From Sulfurospirillum sp. UBA4058 (lineage in GTDB: Bacteria > Campylobacterota > Campylobacteria > Campylobacterales > Sulfurospirillaceae), in the NCBI GenBank assembly GCA_002382085.1, contig DFZK01000012.1, positions 186,001 through 250,000 of the forward strand: a DNA stretch of 64,000 nt, read 5' to 3'. The translations under genes were made by a program, and so were the position numbers. Of this stretch, positions 41,238-50,804 are shown piece after piece. How positions within the stretch are numbered: the stretch's first letter is position 1; each line of letters starts with the position of its first letter. A model generated the notes under the pieces. The model did no database searches, was not told the DNA's origin, and saw only the letters and a program-made list of their open reading frames with translations.

Positions 41238-43631
41238 TTGGAAGTAGAAATATCTCGTAGACGGTTTTTGCACGGAAGTGTTGCATTGAGCATTGTTGCG
41301 GCAAGTAGCACTTTTGGCGGTACAAAACCGAAGGAAAGCTCGCATATGCCCGCCAACGCTTACGGCATTACCAAAACCTCTACCGGCGGCGTCGAAATAC
41401 CGACCTTATGCGAAATATGCGTCAATAAATGCGCCCTGCTCGCACGTGTCGAAAAAGGTATCGTAACCAAGCTCGACCCCAACCCGCTGTTTCCCAAATC
41501 GAAAAATATGCTTTGTCCGCGCGGCAATGCCGGAATTCAAGCCCTGTATGATCCGGATAGGCTCAAATATCCTTTGATTCGTAACGGAGAAAAAGGCTCA
41601 GGTCAATTTAGACGCGCGACATGGGATGAAGTCAATGCTTATCTCAAAGAAAAGATTGTTACGATTTTAGACGAAGAGCAAGATAATCGCTCTTCTTTTT
41701 TATTTTGTGCCGGCGAAGGTATGGCGGAACATACGTTTAAAACCTTCTACCAGCTTTTCGGCTCTTCCAACTGGCTCAACCATGCTTCCTTATGCCTCCA
41801 AACCGTTGTTTCGGCTTACGGCGTAACCTTAGGGGCTTATCCGTTTGCCGATTTACAAAACGCTCAATACGTCATTATGGCGGGTGCAAACCGCGCAGAG
41901 GCGATCGTCACGCCCGATTCGGCGGAGCTTTTTAAAAAAACGCAAGGTCGCGGTGCGAAGCTCGTCTATATCGACCCTCGTTTTACCAATACCGCCGCGA
42001 AAGCCGACGTGTGGTTACCCATCAAGCCCGGAACCGATTTGGCATTCGTTTTGGCATTGACCTATGTCGTCATTCAGGAAAAAATGTACAACCTCGCATA
42101 CGTCGAGACCTATTTTGCGGACTTTGAGGCATATAAGGAACATATTTTGAGCCGTGAGTATACTCCCGAGTGGGCGGAAAACATCACGGGCATCAGTGCC
42201 AAACAGATTCGGGAGATCGCACGCGAATTTATGCTCTATGCGCCCAAGGCTATCTATTATCCCGGAAGGCGTAGTACGTTTTCGCAAAGCGATTTTCAAC
42301 TCAGACGCGCTATGGCTCTGTTTCAGGCTCTAAGCGGCGGCATCGACACGAAAGGCGGGCTGATTTTCGGGAAAAACCTCCCTTTAGCCGAGCACGAAGT
42401 TTCAAGCCCGATTTACGCTCAAGCAAAATCGCGTGCGATCGCGCGTAAAAAGAACGTTAAAAAAGGCGAAAGCGGCTATGAAGATTGCGCGATTATCTCC
42501 GGAGGCGGATCGTGGATCGGGTGGCGAAACCGCTTTTTGGAAGGCAAAATGCCCTATCCGGTCAGAGGTGCTTTTATCTACAAACACAATCCCGTTTTAA
42601 ATATGCCCAACAGTGCCAAAAGCATCGAAATGCTTCAAAAAATGGATTTGGTCGTCGTCATCGACACGATGCCCAGCGATACGGCGATGTATGCCGACGT
42701 TATTTTACCCGAGTGTACCTATTTGGAACGTACCGATCCGGTGGTCTCTTTCGCGGGCGCAGAGCCTTCGATCGCGCAACGCAATAAAGTCGTCGACCCG
42801 ATGTTTGAGAGCAAACCGATCCGTGAAATTTTGAACGATCTGAGCCAAACTATCAGCAAACCGCTTTTCGACGTTACGAAAAAATACGACGAAGACGTTC
42901 AAGCCGCTATCGAAGAGAGTTCCGAAGAAGCGGTTTATGCGGATTTCGACATCTCCAAAGCCTTTGAGCATTCGCAAGAAGAAGCCAATAAAGCGGCGGT
43001 TGCGAAATACGCGGGCGCGTATGAATACTTGTGTACGAAAGGGGTTTTTTATCCCGAAATGGAACGCCGCTTCAAGCCGATCAACGCCAACGAATTTCAA
43101 TACTATCCCGAAAACGAAAAAGCCTACAGCGTTCAAAACGGCAAACCGAAAACCGCTTCGGGAAAGATCGAATGCAAACTGACGACGATGGCGGAACAAG
43201 GCGTAGATGCGATGCCGACGTGGCACGAAGCCTTTACGTTTAGCGTGCCGGAGGGAAAATTTAGACTCATAACCGGACGCCATGCCCAATTTACGCAAAG
43301 CGGAACCGCCAATAACGCTATGTTACGGGACTTGATGGACGAAAACTATCTTTGGATCAATGCAAGCGTTGCCCAAAAGATGAAAATTCGTTTCGGCGAC
43401 ACGGTCGAAGTCTCCGGCAAAGTCGGGAAAACGCATCTCAAAGCCTATCCGACGGAAAAAATCGGACACGACGTCGTCTTTTTCGTGCACGGATTCGGTA
43501 GCGAAAGCTCCGGCTTGACGCTTGCTTATCGACAAGGCGGCAACGATAACGCCGTGATTGAAGATATTATCGAACCGGTTTACGGCTCTTCGATCATGCA
43601 CGAAACCAACGTCGAAATTAAAAAGGTGTAA
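41238..43631 (+). CDS. psrA: Polysulfide/thiosulfate reductase-type molybdoenzyme, catalytic subunit
   Basis: A 797-residue Tat-exported Mo-bisPGD enzyme. The leader has SRRRFLHGSVALSIV. The [4Fe-4S] site is C58, C61, C65, C93 (CEICVNKC ... LCPRG). The Mo ligand is probably the Cys in NHASLCLQTV. The length and pattern fit PsrA/PhsA, catalysing periplasmic reduction of polysulfide or thiosulfate with electrons from PsrC. The substrate cannot be fixed by sequence alone. The start is TTG at 41238, since GAAGGAG stands five bases upstream and no ATG fits. It is followed by psrB after 2 bp. Confidence 0.88.
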   Translation: MEVEISRRRFLHGSVALSIVAASSTFGGTKPKESSHMPANAYGITKTSTGGVEIPTLCEICVNKCALLARVEKGIVTKLDPNPLFPKSKNMLCPRGNAGIQALYDPDRLKYPLIRNGEKGSGQFRRATWDEVNAYLKEKIVTILDEEQDNRSSFLFCAGEGMAEHTFKTFYQLFGSSNWLNHASLCLQTVVSAYGVTLGAYPFADLQNAQYVIMAGANRAEAIVTPDSAELFKKTQGRGAKLVYIDPRFTNTAAKADVWLPIKPGTDLAFVLALTYVVIQEKMYNLAYVETYFADFEAYKEHILSREYTPEWAENITGISAKQIREIAREFMLYAPKAIYYPGRRSTFSQSDFQLRRAMALFQALSGGIDTKGGLIFGKNLPLAEHEVSSPIYAQAKSRAIARKKNVKKGESGYEDCAIISGGGSWIGWRNRFLEGKMPYPVRGAFIYKHNPVLNMPNSAKSIEMLQKMDLVVVIDTMPSDTAMYADVILPECTYLERTDPVVSFAGAEPSIAQRNKVVDPMFESKPIREILNDLSQTISKPLFDVTKKYDEDVQAAIEESSEEAVYADFDISKAFEHSQEEANKAAVAKYAGAYEYLCTKGVFYPEMERRFKPINANEFQYYPENEKAYSVQNGKPKTASGKIECKLTTMAEQGVDAMPTWHEAFTFSVPEGKFRLITGRHAQFTQSGTANNAMLRDLMDENYLWINASVAQKMKIRFGDTVEVSGKVGKTHLKAYPTEKIGHDVVFFVHGFGSESSGLTLAYRQGGNDNAVIEDIIEPVYGSSIMHETNVEIKKV

Positions 43632-43633
43632 TC

Positions 43634-44197
43634 ATGGCAAAGTACGCAATGATCTTAAACTATAAAAACTGTATCAACTGTAAGGCGTGCGAAGTCGCAT
43701 GTAAAGAAGAAAACGGAATCGAACTGGGTGCGAAAGCGCATCGTATTTGGGTCGGTACGTATGACATTGAAGGAAAATACCCGCTTTTGAGCATTCCTTC
43801 CAGCACGTTTTATCCAAGCCAATGCCAACATTGCGCCAATGCGCCGTGTGAAGAGGTTTGCCCGACGCATGCGACCTACTACGACAAAAACGGCGTCGTT
43901 CAAATCGATGCCCAAAAGTGCATTTTATGCAGTTACTGTATGGTCGCATGTCCGTATGACGCACGCTACGTCGATACGCGCACGATGAGCGTCGATAAAT
44001 GCAATTTTTGCAGCGATACGCGTCTGGCGCGCGGACTTAAAACCACCGCCTGCCAAGCGACCTGTCCGACCAAAGTACGCCTCTTCGGCGATATGGACGA
44101 TCCCAACAGCGAAGTTTCGCACATTCTTCGCACCAAAGAGCACTTTACGCTCAAAGCCGGTATCGGTACGGAACCGAGACTCTTTTACATTAAATAA
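43634..44197 (+). CDS. psrB: PsrB-like iron-sulfur electron-transfer subunit
   Basis: A 187-residue ferredoxin-type subunit with 16 cysteines in four clusters (INCKACEVACK, CQHCANAPCEEVCPT, CILCSYCMVACPYDAR, CNFCSD ... CQATCPT), binding four [4Fe-4S] centres. It passes electrons from PsrC to PsrA. No own signal peptide, so it would be exported with PsrA. GTG/AAGG-type signal overlaps the psrA end. Confidence 0.94.
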   Translation: MAKYAMILNYKNCINCKACEVACKEENGIELGAKAHRIWVGTYDIEGKYPLLSIPSSTFYPSQCQHCANAPCEEVCPTHATYYDKNGVVQIDAQKCILCSYCMVACPYDARYVDTRTMSVDKCNFCSDTRLARGLKTTACQATCPTKVRLFGDMDDPNSEVSHILRTKEHFTLKAGIGTEPRLFYIK

Positions 44198-44206
44198 GGA
44201 ACACGC

Positions 44207-45421
44207 ATGCTCAATCATTTAATTCCGCATAAAACGATTACGTTACGATCCGTTTTCGATTTTGAGAAAACCCCGTTTAATCTCTTTATGGCACTCACGA
44301 CCCTGCTTCTTTTAGCGGCGTTTGCGGCAGGCTTTGTGCATTATCTGATGCACGGACACCATGCTTACGGCGTTACGAGAGAGCATCCTTGGGGATTGCT
44401 GATCGCGATGTATATCTTTTTCGTCGTTTCGTCGACGGGTCTTTGCATCATCTCTTCTTTAGGACACGTTTTTCATATCAAAAGCTTTGAGTTTATCGGC
44501 AAACGTGCCATTTTCGGGGCGATCATTACGATTGTTTCAGGCTTTGCGGTCATCGGCTTAGAGATCGGTCATCCCGTGCGTATGGTCATCTACAATACCC
44601 TCTCGCCCGGCTTTTCTTCCGCGATTTGGGGTATGGGCGTCTTGTACTCCGTGTATCTCTTTTTGATTATTTTAGAGTTTATCTTTCTTTCGCGCGACGA
44701 TCACAAATGGTCACGCATTTTCGGTCTCGGCGGTTTGCTAGTCGGTATCGCGGCACACTCTAATTTGGGTGCGGTATTTGGATTTTTGATCGGAAGACCG
44801 ATGGCTAACGGCGTTTTTTATCCCGTTTATTTTATTTTATCGGCGATGATTACGGGGTGTTATCTTCTGTTTCTCATGTACGGATATAAGTACAAAATGG
44901 TTTTTAACGATGAGATGCAAAAGTTTTTGATGCACTTGGGACGGCTTTTGGGATTGCTCATCGCCATTCTCGTTTTCTTCGAATTTTGGCGTTTTTTAAC
45001 GGCGATTTACGGCAATTTCCCCGAACGTGCCGAAACGGCGTTACATATCTTGGGCTCGTTTAACTTCTGGGTCGGCGAAGTGCTTTTAGGCATGGCGATT
45101 CCCTTCGTCATCATTTTGTACAGCAAAGCAAAAGCCCTCAAAGCGATGATCTACGCATCGATTTCGGGCATGATAGGCATCTTTTTTATGCGCTACGATC
45201 TCGTACACGACACGCTTGTCTATCCGATGCAAACGATGAAAATTAAAGAGTATCAGCTTGCACCTTCTTGGATAGAGTATATGCCGACGATGACGGAATG
45301 GGCAGTTGCGTTTGGGGGGATCGGCATCTGTTTAGCCTTGTATTACGTCGGCGAGAATTTTTTCTTTTTAGACCCGCATCAAGACGACGCGTATTTTCAA
45401 AATTATCGCGACGAGGAGTAA
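44207..45421 (+). CDS. psrC: NrfD/PsrC-family membrane anchor
   Basis: A 404-residue inner-membrane protein with about 9-10 helices, the quinol-oxidising NrfD-type subunit of the psr complex. It has FDFEKTPFNLFMALTT at the start, SFGTLSFG-like helices and IGHPVRMVIYNTLSPGFSSAIWGMGVLYS. It is longer than the roughly 320-residue Wolinella PsrC, mostly by extra membrane sequence near the C-terminus. AAGGAAC lies before the ATG. Confidence 0.9.
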   Translation: MLNHLIPHKTITLRSVFDFEKTPFNLFMALTTLLLLAAFAAGFVHYLMHGHHAYGVTREHPWGLLIAMYIFFVVSSTGLCIISSLGHVFHIKSFEFIGKRAIFGAIITIVSGFAVIGLEIGHPVRMVIYNTLSPGFSSAIWGMGVLYSVYLFLIILEFIFLSRDDHKWSRIFGLGGLLVGIAAHSNLGAVFGFLIGRPMANGVFYPVYFILSAMITGCYLLFLMYGYKYKMVFNDEMQKFLMHLGRLLGLLIAILVFFEFWRFLTAIYGNFPERAETALHILGSFNFWVGEVLLGMAIPFVIILYSKAKALKAMIYASISGMIGIFFMRYDLVHDTLVYPMQTMKIKEYQLAPSWIEYMPTMTEWAVAFGGIGICLALYYVGENFFFLDPHQDDAYFQNYRDEE

Positions 45422-45427
45422 ACGGTA

Positions 45428-45471
45428 TTTACATGTAAAGCGTTTAAGGTCATTTTTGACTGAGACGCTTT
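45428..45471 (+). terminator. Hairpin after psrC carrying a TTTACATGTAAA
   Basis: A stem GTAAAGCGTTT/AGACGCTTTAC (one G-T pair) starts within the palindrome at 45428-45439 and ends before CTTAAAAC. It is a probable 3' end of the psr transcript. Confidence 0.5.
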
Positions 45472-45604
45472 ACCTTAAAACTTCACTTTTAGGTCTATTT
45501 CAGAAAAGTTACAATGCACCATTCGTTTAATTTTTATCCCCGATTATTATGATAAAATAATCACTTCTTAAAATAAAATTTTTTCGTCACGACGGCAGGA
45601 ATAA

Positions 45605-46465
45605 ATGCTTTTTAAATGGATGATTATCGCTCTTCTTTTGTGCCCCTTTTTACATGCCAAGGAGTATGTTTTTGCGACCTATCCGTCGAACAACCCTGAA
45701 AAAATTATGCGCGCTTTTGCTCCTTTGATGGAGTATTTAAGTGCCGACACGAACGACACGTTTAAACTCGTCGTGACCAAAGATTACGATGAGCTCTTTT
45801 TACGCATCGAAGAAAAGAGTATCGATTTTGCGTGGGTCAATACCAAAAGTTTTGTCCAACTCAAAGAGAAAATCCCCTCGTTACGCTACCTTGCGACCTA
45901 TTTAGAACACTCCAAAAACGGGCAGATTACGCCCTATTATCAGTCCTTTATCGTCACTCTGAAAAGTTTACATGTAAACGCACTCGAAGAGGCAAAAGGC
46001 AAGCATTTTGCCTTTACCGACAAAGACTCGACCTCAGGTTATGCGTACCCGATGCTGATGTTAGAAGAACGTCACATCAACCCGTACGTCTTTTTTCAAA
46101 AAGTCTTTTTTTTAAAAAAACATGACAAAATCGTCGAAGCACTCATTAACCGTTCCATCGATGTGGGCGCAATGTCCGATGGAACGTTCTACAATGCGGT
46201 CGCAAAATACGGCGATCAATTCACTATCCTAGCCGCCTCAGAGCCGATCCCTCTGGATGCGATTGTCGCGTCGCAAAACGTCTCCAAAGAAGAGAGCGAA
46301 CGCATCGCTGAGCTGCTTGAACGCATTCCCCAAGACGCCGCGTCCAATAAGGCCTTTGAAGAATTTTTAGGCTGGGAAAGTGCGGGATTTGTCCGCAAAG
46401 ACGAACGCTTTTACGAACCCTTCAAACGTATTCTCAAAGCACGTATCTATGAAACTGTACCATAA
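45605..46465 (+). CDS. PhnD-like periplasmic binding protein (sensory)
   Basis: A 286-residue protein with signal peptide (MLFKWMIIALLLCPFLHA). It has the PhnD/phosphonate-type fold, with SIDFAWVNTKS and FTDKDSTSGYAYPMLML, the STSG ligand-loop motif. No ABC permease or ATPase adjoins it. It overlaps the diguanylate cyclase gene by 17 bp, suggesting it presents ligand to that sensor, as AioX does for AioS (arsenite, family precedent). Ligand unknown; an exact palindrome at 45967-45978 lies within. Confidence 0.85.
   Translation: MLFKWMIIALLLCPFLHAKEYVFATYPSNNPEKIMRAFAPLMEYLSADTNDTFKLVVTKDYDELFLRIEEKSIDFAWVNTKSFVQLKEKIPSLRYLATYLEHSKNGQITPYYQSFIVTLKSLHVNALEEAKGKHFAFTDKDSTSGYAYPMLMLEERHINPYVFFQKVFFLKKHDKIVEALINRSIDVGAMSDGTFYNAVAKYGDQFTILAASEPIPLDAIVASQNVSKEESERIAELLERIPQDAASNKAFEEFLGWESAGFVRKDERFYEPFKRILKARIYETVP
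45967..45978. repeat. TTTACATGTAAA, intragenic
   Basis: Exact copy inside the PhnD-like gene. Confidence 0.9.
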
Positions 46466-47921
46466 AATTCTCTTTCTCACCCTCGTGCAACTGGGTGCCA
46501 TCGTTAGTTTCGGCATCTATCAAATCCAGTCGCTTTACGTCACGCAAAAGATGGCATTTAACCAAAAAAACCTGATCCAATCGGAGATGATTCAAAAGCG
46601 TTTTGAAGAAAAATTGGAACAGCTTCAAAAAACGGCACAAATTCTCACCGCCTCGCAAGAAGTCGTCACGGGCATCATCAGCAACGACACCGATATGCTT
46701 TACAACTGGAGCAAACTTTTCCTCTCCGCTTCGACGCACAAAATTCATTTCATCGATTTGGACGGAACGATCATCAGCCGAGGCGAGTCGGAGTTTCGTT
46801 TCGGAGACGACGTCTCCAAACGCTTTTACGTACAACAAGCACTGAAAAACGACACCTTTTTAGGGATCGATAACGTTGACAACAAAGAGTGTCTGATCTT
46901 TGCTAAACGCATTAAGCAATACGGCGAAAAGCCCATCGGTCTTATCAGCGTCGCACTGATTATCGATGATGATTTGCTCGCTTCCTTGGTGCAAGGCACG
47001 ACCATGAACATCGCGTATCACTCCGAAAACCAAACCCTCTCCGCCACAAACCACGAAGCACTTATCGACGCATCGTCCCTGCATGTCATGCTTCAAGCGG
47101 GCAGTGTCAAAGAAGCAAGTTTTACCATCGGGTTGGCTTCGGATGAAGAGCTTCAAGCACTCAAAGAAGCCCGCACCAATTTTTTTGTAAGCATCGGCAT
47201 TGCATTAATCTTATTTGTATTTGCACTGCATTTTACCCTTCTTCGACACTTAAGAGAGTACCAATCGCTCTCCCAAGTGCTGATCGATTTTTACGAAGAC
47301 CGCTTGGACATCAAAGAAGTCGGCACGACGATCAAACAAACCATGAATGAGCGCAGTACGCCTGAAGTGAAAAAGATCGCCGAAGCACTGTTTAACATGA
47401 GCCGAAAGGTCGCCGAAACACAAGACGCGTTAGAGCATTTAAGCTCTACCGACCAACTCACCGCGCTTTGGAACCGACGTAAGCTGGAAGAATTTTTGGA
47501 ACAAAAGCTCAAAGAGAGCGAAAGAGGAAGCTTTTTTTCCGTGCTCATGATCGATATTGACCGTTTTAAAACCATCAACGATACGTGCGGGCACGAGGTG
47601 GGCGATCATGTTTTAGAGATCACCGCACGGCTGATGCGTCAGTCTATTCGTACCGGCGATATGCTCGGGCGTTGGGGCGGCGAAGAGTTTTTACTGATCT
47701 TACCGCAAACCGATTTGAGCGGTGCTTGCGTGATCGCCGAACACATTCGCACCAACGTCAAAGAGCACCGCTTTGAGGACTACGACCATACCGTTACCGT
47801 GAGTTTAGGGGTTGCGACCTACCGCTTAAGCGATACGCCCAATACGATCTTAAAGCGTGCGGATACCGCACTGTACCGCGCTAAAAATAACGGAAGGGAT
47901 AAGGTAGAACATGAAGATTAA
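46449..47921 (+). CDS. Membrane diguanylate cyclase coupled to PhnD-like proteins
   Basis: A 490-residue membrane enzyme: TM helix about 5-27, a periplasmic domain (about 30-240), a second helix near 245-265, a coiled-coil linker, then GGDEF (about 330-490). The catalytic motif is RWGGEEF and the inhibitory I-site RTGD stands five residues before it, so synthesis of c-di-GMP and product inhibition are both expected. The start ATG at 46449 lies inside the preceding PhnD-like gene; the 3' end overlaps the next PhnD-like gene by 11 bp. Confidence 0.88.
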   Translation: MKLYHKILFLTLVQLGAIVSFGIYQIQSLYVTQKMAFNQKNLIQSEMIQKRFEEKLEQLQKTAQILTASQEVVTGIISNDTDMLYNWSKLFLSASTHKIHFIDLDGTIISRGESEFRFGDDVSKRFYVQQALKNDTFLGIDNVDNKECLIFAKRIKQYGEKPIGLISVALIIDDDLLASLVQGTTMNIAYHSENQTLSATNHEALIDASSLHVMLQAGSVKEASFTIGLASDEELQALKEARTNFFVSIGIALILFVFALHFTLLRHLREYQSLSQVLIDFYEDRLDIKEVGTTIKQTMNERSTPEVKKIAEALFNMSRKVAETQDALEHLSSTDQLTALWNRRKLEEFLEQKLKESERGSFFSVLMIDIDRFKTINDTCGHEVGDHVLEITARLMRQSIRTGDMLGRWGGEEFLLILPQTDLSGACVIAEHIRTNVKEHRFEDYDHTVTVSLGVATYRLSDTPNTILKRADTALYRAKNNGRDKVEHED

Positions 47922-48732
47922 AAAACTCCTCGGCATCATGCTGTTGTTATGCTGTACCTCTCTTTGCGCCAAAGAACAACTCGTCTTAGGCGTCAACCCT
48001 TACAAAACAACGCCTGAACTTCAAGCCATTCACGCCGAGTTGATCGCGTACCTTGAAAAAGCACTCGATAAAGAGATCGTTTTGGTCGTTTCCAAAGATT
48101 ACAATCAGCTTATCACGTTGATCGAACAAGGCAATGTGGACATTGCGTCTATTTCACCCAAATTGTTTGCGATGTTACGCCAAAAAGAGCTCAAGGCCGA
48201 TTATCTCGCTACCATTCAGTTTGCAGACACGCAAATGCTCAAACGAAGCACGTACCGTAGTTTAATTCTGACGCAAAAAGAGAGTAACATCAAAGAGATC
48301 GCCGACCTTAAAGGCAAAAGTTTCGGCTTTACCGATGTCGATTCCACCTCAGGCTACCTTTACCCGCGCTTTACGATGCGCCAAAACGGTCTTGATCCGA
48401 GCAAAGAACTGGGCAAAATCTACATGTTAAAGAAGCACTCCAAGATCATCGATGCACTCTTGGAAAAGTCGATTGACGCGGGAGCGGTGTATGACGGAAT
48501 TTACCGCGCATTGCCCAAAGAAACGCAAGATAAAATTCGTATTTTGAGCACTTCCGAAGAGATTCCCTACGATGCGATGATCGCCTCGGAGCATTTAGAC
48601 CCGGCACTTGCGGCAAAACTGAAAACACTTCTCTTAGCGTTTCACGCCTCCTCATCAAACACGCAAAGCGGTATCGCCGGATTTGAAGAAAAACCGCTAT
48701 TTTTGTACGACCGTTTACTGCATTTGGAGTAA
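47911..48732 (+). CDS. PhnD-like periplasmic binding protein (sensory, second copy)
   Basis: A 273-residue protein with signal peptide (MKIKKLLGIMLLLCCTSLCAK). It has VVSKDYNQLITLIEQGNVDIASISP and FTDVDSTSGYLYPR, as in the copy at 45605-46465, and is its recent paralogue or homologue. The two flank and overlap the diguanylate cyclase, suggesting a three-gene sensory cassette with two binding proteins for one sensor. Ligand unknown. Confidence 0.85.
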   Translation: MKIKKLLGIMLLLCCTSLCAKEQLVLGVNPYKTTPELQAIHAELIAYLEKALDKEIVLVVSKDYNQLITLIEQGNVDIASISPKLFAMLRQKELKADYLATIQFADTQMLKRSTYRSLILTQKESNIKEIADLKGKSFGFTDVDSTSGYLYPRFTMRQNGLDPSKELGKIYMLKKHSKIIDALLEKSIDAGAVYDGIYRALPKETQDKIRILSTSEEIPYDAMIASEHLDPALAAKLKTLLLAFHASSSNTQSGIAGFEEKPLFLYDRLLHLE

Positions 48733-48751
48733 AACGCTTTGACATGTAAGC

Positions 48752-48949
48752 TTAGAGAACGATCTCTTTGACCCGCCCTACTTCGCCGCTTTCGAGTCGC
48801 ACTTTGATGCCGTGAGGATGATTGGCGGAGTTGGTGAGAATGTCTTTGACCACGCCCTCGGTGAGTTTGCCGCTTCGTTGGTCCTCTTTGAGTACGATCA
48901 TGACGCGCACCCCTTTTTTGATGTTACTGCGAATCTGTCCTGCACTCAT
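48752..48949 (-). CDS. ywbE: YwbE-family small conserved protein
   Basis: A 65-residue protein matching the DUF2196/YwbE family, with IRSNIKKGVRVMIVLKEDQRSGKLTEGVVKDILTNS and ANHPHGIKVRLESGEVGRVKEI. A small beta-rich protein of unknown function. The Shine-Dalgarno AAAGGA (48955-48960) is part of an exact TTTACATGTAAA palindrome. Confidence 0.88.
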   Translation of the reverse strand: MSAGQIRSNIKKGVRVMIVLKEDQRSGKLTEGVVKDILTNSANHPHGIKVRLESGEVGRVKEIVL

Positions 48950-48957
48950 TTTTATCC

Positions 48958-49011
48958 TTTACATGTAAAAGTGTATTGTACACTATTGCGCATTTCTTCT
49001 TTACATGTAAA
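48958..49011. repeat. Two TTTACATGTAAA copies between ywbE and recQ
   Basis: Exact copies at 48958-48969 (at the ywbE ribosome-binding site) and 49000-49011 (right after the recQ stop) are 42 bp apart, with the small hairpin-like TGTATTGTACACTATT between. Confidence 0.85.
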
Positions 49012-49013
49012 AT

Positions 49014-50804
49014 CTATGAGAGCTTTTCGCACAACTCCAAAAACGCTTCACCGTAGCGTTCAAACTTCACTTCACCGACCCCACTGATCTCTAACATCGC
49101 CTCTTTATCAAGCGGCAATTTTTCCGCCATCTCTTTGAGGGTTTTATCGCTAAAAACGACATACGGCGGAATGCTGTTCTCTTTAGCGATCTCCAAACGT
49201 AAAGCGCGCAACTGCTCAAACACAGAGGTCTCAAACGCACTGCTGAGTGTTTTTTCCTCTTTTCTAGACGCCTTCTTTCGCTCTTCCAAACGTTTGGCAT
49301 GAATGCTTACATGTAAACGCTCTTTGAGAATTTTTGCACCGTATTCGCTGAGGCTTACCGCGCGGTATTCACCCACATTGAGTGCTCCTAGCTCCATCAA
49401 TCGATCGCCGATACTGAGCCACTGCGCTTTGGTTTTATCGTTGCCGATGCCAAAAACGGAGAGGCTTTGATGAGCGTTTTGCACGATTTTCTCATTGGTA
49501 GAACCCATTAAGACATCGACCACGTATTGCAGTCCAAAACGCTGTCCCGTTCGGTAGACGCTGGAGAGAAGTTTTAACGCTTCATGCGAAATGTCCACGC
49601 TCTGCTTCTCACCATCGATGCAGTTATCGCAACGCGTTTTACATGTAAGAATCGCATCGTCAAAATAACGTGCGATTTGCTGATGGCGACACACCTGCGA
49701 CGAGGCAAATTTTGCCATCGCTTCAAGCTTTTCATACGCCACTTTTTGATATTCAGAAGCGGGCTGTTCACCGATGCGACGCTTGTGCTCCACGATGTCG
49801 GAGTTGGAAAAAAGCAGCAAGGTGGAAGACGGCAAGCCATCACGCCCCGCGCGCCCGATCTCTTGGTAGTAGTTTTCAATGGTTTTAGGCAATGACATGT
49901 GTGCGACAAAGCGAATATTGCTCTTATCGATACCCATTCCAAAAGCGATGGTCGCCACGACGACTTGAATTTCATCGTTTAAAAAAGCGCGAAACGTCTC
50001 ATTTTTCTCTTCGGTAGACAGTCCCGCATGGTAAGCGCGAGCAAGGATATTGCGCGTGCTTAAAAACTGTGCCAAACTTTCCGTCTCTTTGCGACTTAAG
50101 GTGTAAATGATGCCGCTTTCGTTTTCAAACGCACTCAAAAAAGAGAGGAGTTGCTCACGCCCGCTGGCGTTGCGATAGTCCGCGTTGATCGTGAGATTAT
50201 CGCGTTCCACTTTGGCACGAATGATAAGAGGATTTGAGAGGCTTAACTGATGCAAAATATCGTGTTCGACGATTTTCGTCGCCGTTGCGGTAAACGCGGC
50301 AATGGGTGTTTGAGGAAAATAGAGTTTAAGACGAAAAAGTTGTCGGTAATCTTCTCTAAATTCATGCCCCCACTCACTCACACAGTGCGCTTCATCAATC
50401 ACAAAAAAGTTAATCGGAAGGGTTTGCAAGAAGTGCAAAAAAGACTCACCTTTTAAGCGTTCGGGTGCAACGTATAACAGTTTAATCTCACCTTTTCGGC
50501 ACGCGTGCATCGTCTCTTGAATCTCTTGGGGAGATTGCATCGAAGAGATCATCGAAGCCTTGATACCAAAGGTGGAGAGTGCGGTGATTTGGTCATGCAT
50601 TAAGGCTAAAAGCGGTGAAATAACCACGCTCATGCCTTCCATCACTAAGGAGGGAAGCTGATAACACAATGATTTTCCAGCCCCCGTGGGTAAAATCATC
50701 ATAATGTCTTTGTGCGCTAAAATAGCATCAACCGCCTCTTCTTGATACGCTCGAAAAGTACGGTGTCCAAAGACGCTTTGAAGAATGCGGTACGGCTCAG
50801 TCAC
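49014..50804 (-). CDS. recQ: ATP-dependent DNA helicase RecQ
   Basis: A 596-residue superfamily 2 helicase. Walker A GAGKSLCYQLP, DEAH box in IDEAHCVSEWGHEF, the aromatic-rich loop, the zinc cysteines (CRHQQIARYFDD ... CKTRCDNC), a winged-helix domain and a C-terminal HRDC domain (about 525-590) are all visible. It unwinds 3'-to-5' in recombination and fork repair. Two palindrome near-copies, at 49306-49317 and 49638-49649, lie within. It abuts the thioesterase stop. Confidence 0.95.
   Translation of the reverse strand: MTEPYRILQSVFGHRTFRAYQEEAVDAILAHKDIMMILPTGAGKSLCYQLPSLVMEGMSVVISPLLALMHDQITALSTFGIKASMISSMQSPQEIQETMHACRKGEIKLLYVAPERLKGESFLHFLQTLPINFFVIDEAHCVSEWGHEFREDYRQLFRLKLYFPQTPIAAFTATATKIVEHDILHQLSLSNPLIIRAKVERDNLTINADYRNASGREQLLSFLSAFENESGIIYTLSRKETESLAQFLSTRNILARAYHAGLSTEEKNETFRAFLNDEIQVVVATIAFGMGIDKSNIRFVAHMSLPKTIENYYQEIGRAGRDGLPSSTLLLFSNSDIVEHKRRIGEQPASEYQKVAYEKLEAMAKFASSQVCRHQQIARYFDDAILTCKTRCDNCIDGEKQSVDISHEALKLLSSVYRTGQRFGLQYVVDVLMGSTNEKIVQNAHQSLSVFGIGNDKTKAQWLSIGDRLMELGALNVGEYRAVSLSEYGAKILKERLHVSIHAKRLEERKKASRKEEKTLSSAFETSVFEQLRALRLEIAKENSIPPYVVFSDKTLKEMAEKLPLDKEAMLEISGVGEVKFERYGEAFLELCEKLS

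Noticed and set aside
42705..43298. A 197-codon minus-strand frame
   Set aside because: It lies wholly inside psrA, is opposite in strand and has shadow-like composition rich in Arg and Phe.
45605..48732. A phosphonate ABC importer
   Set aside because: Two PhnD-like proteins are present, but there is no permease or ATPase gene; the middle gene is a diguanylate cyclase.
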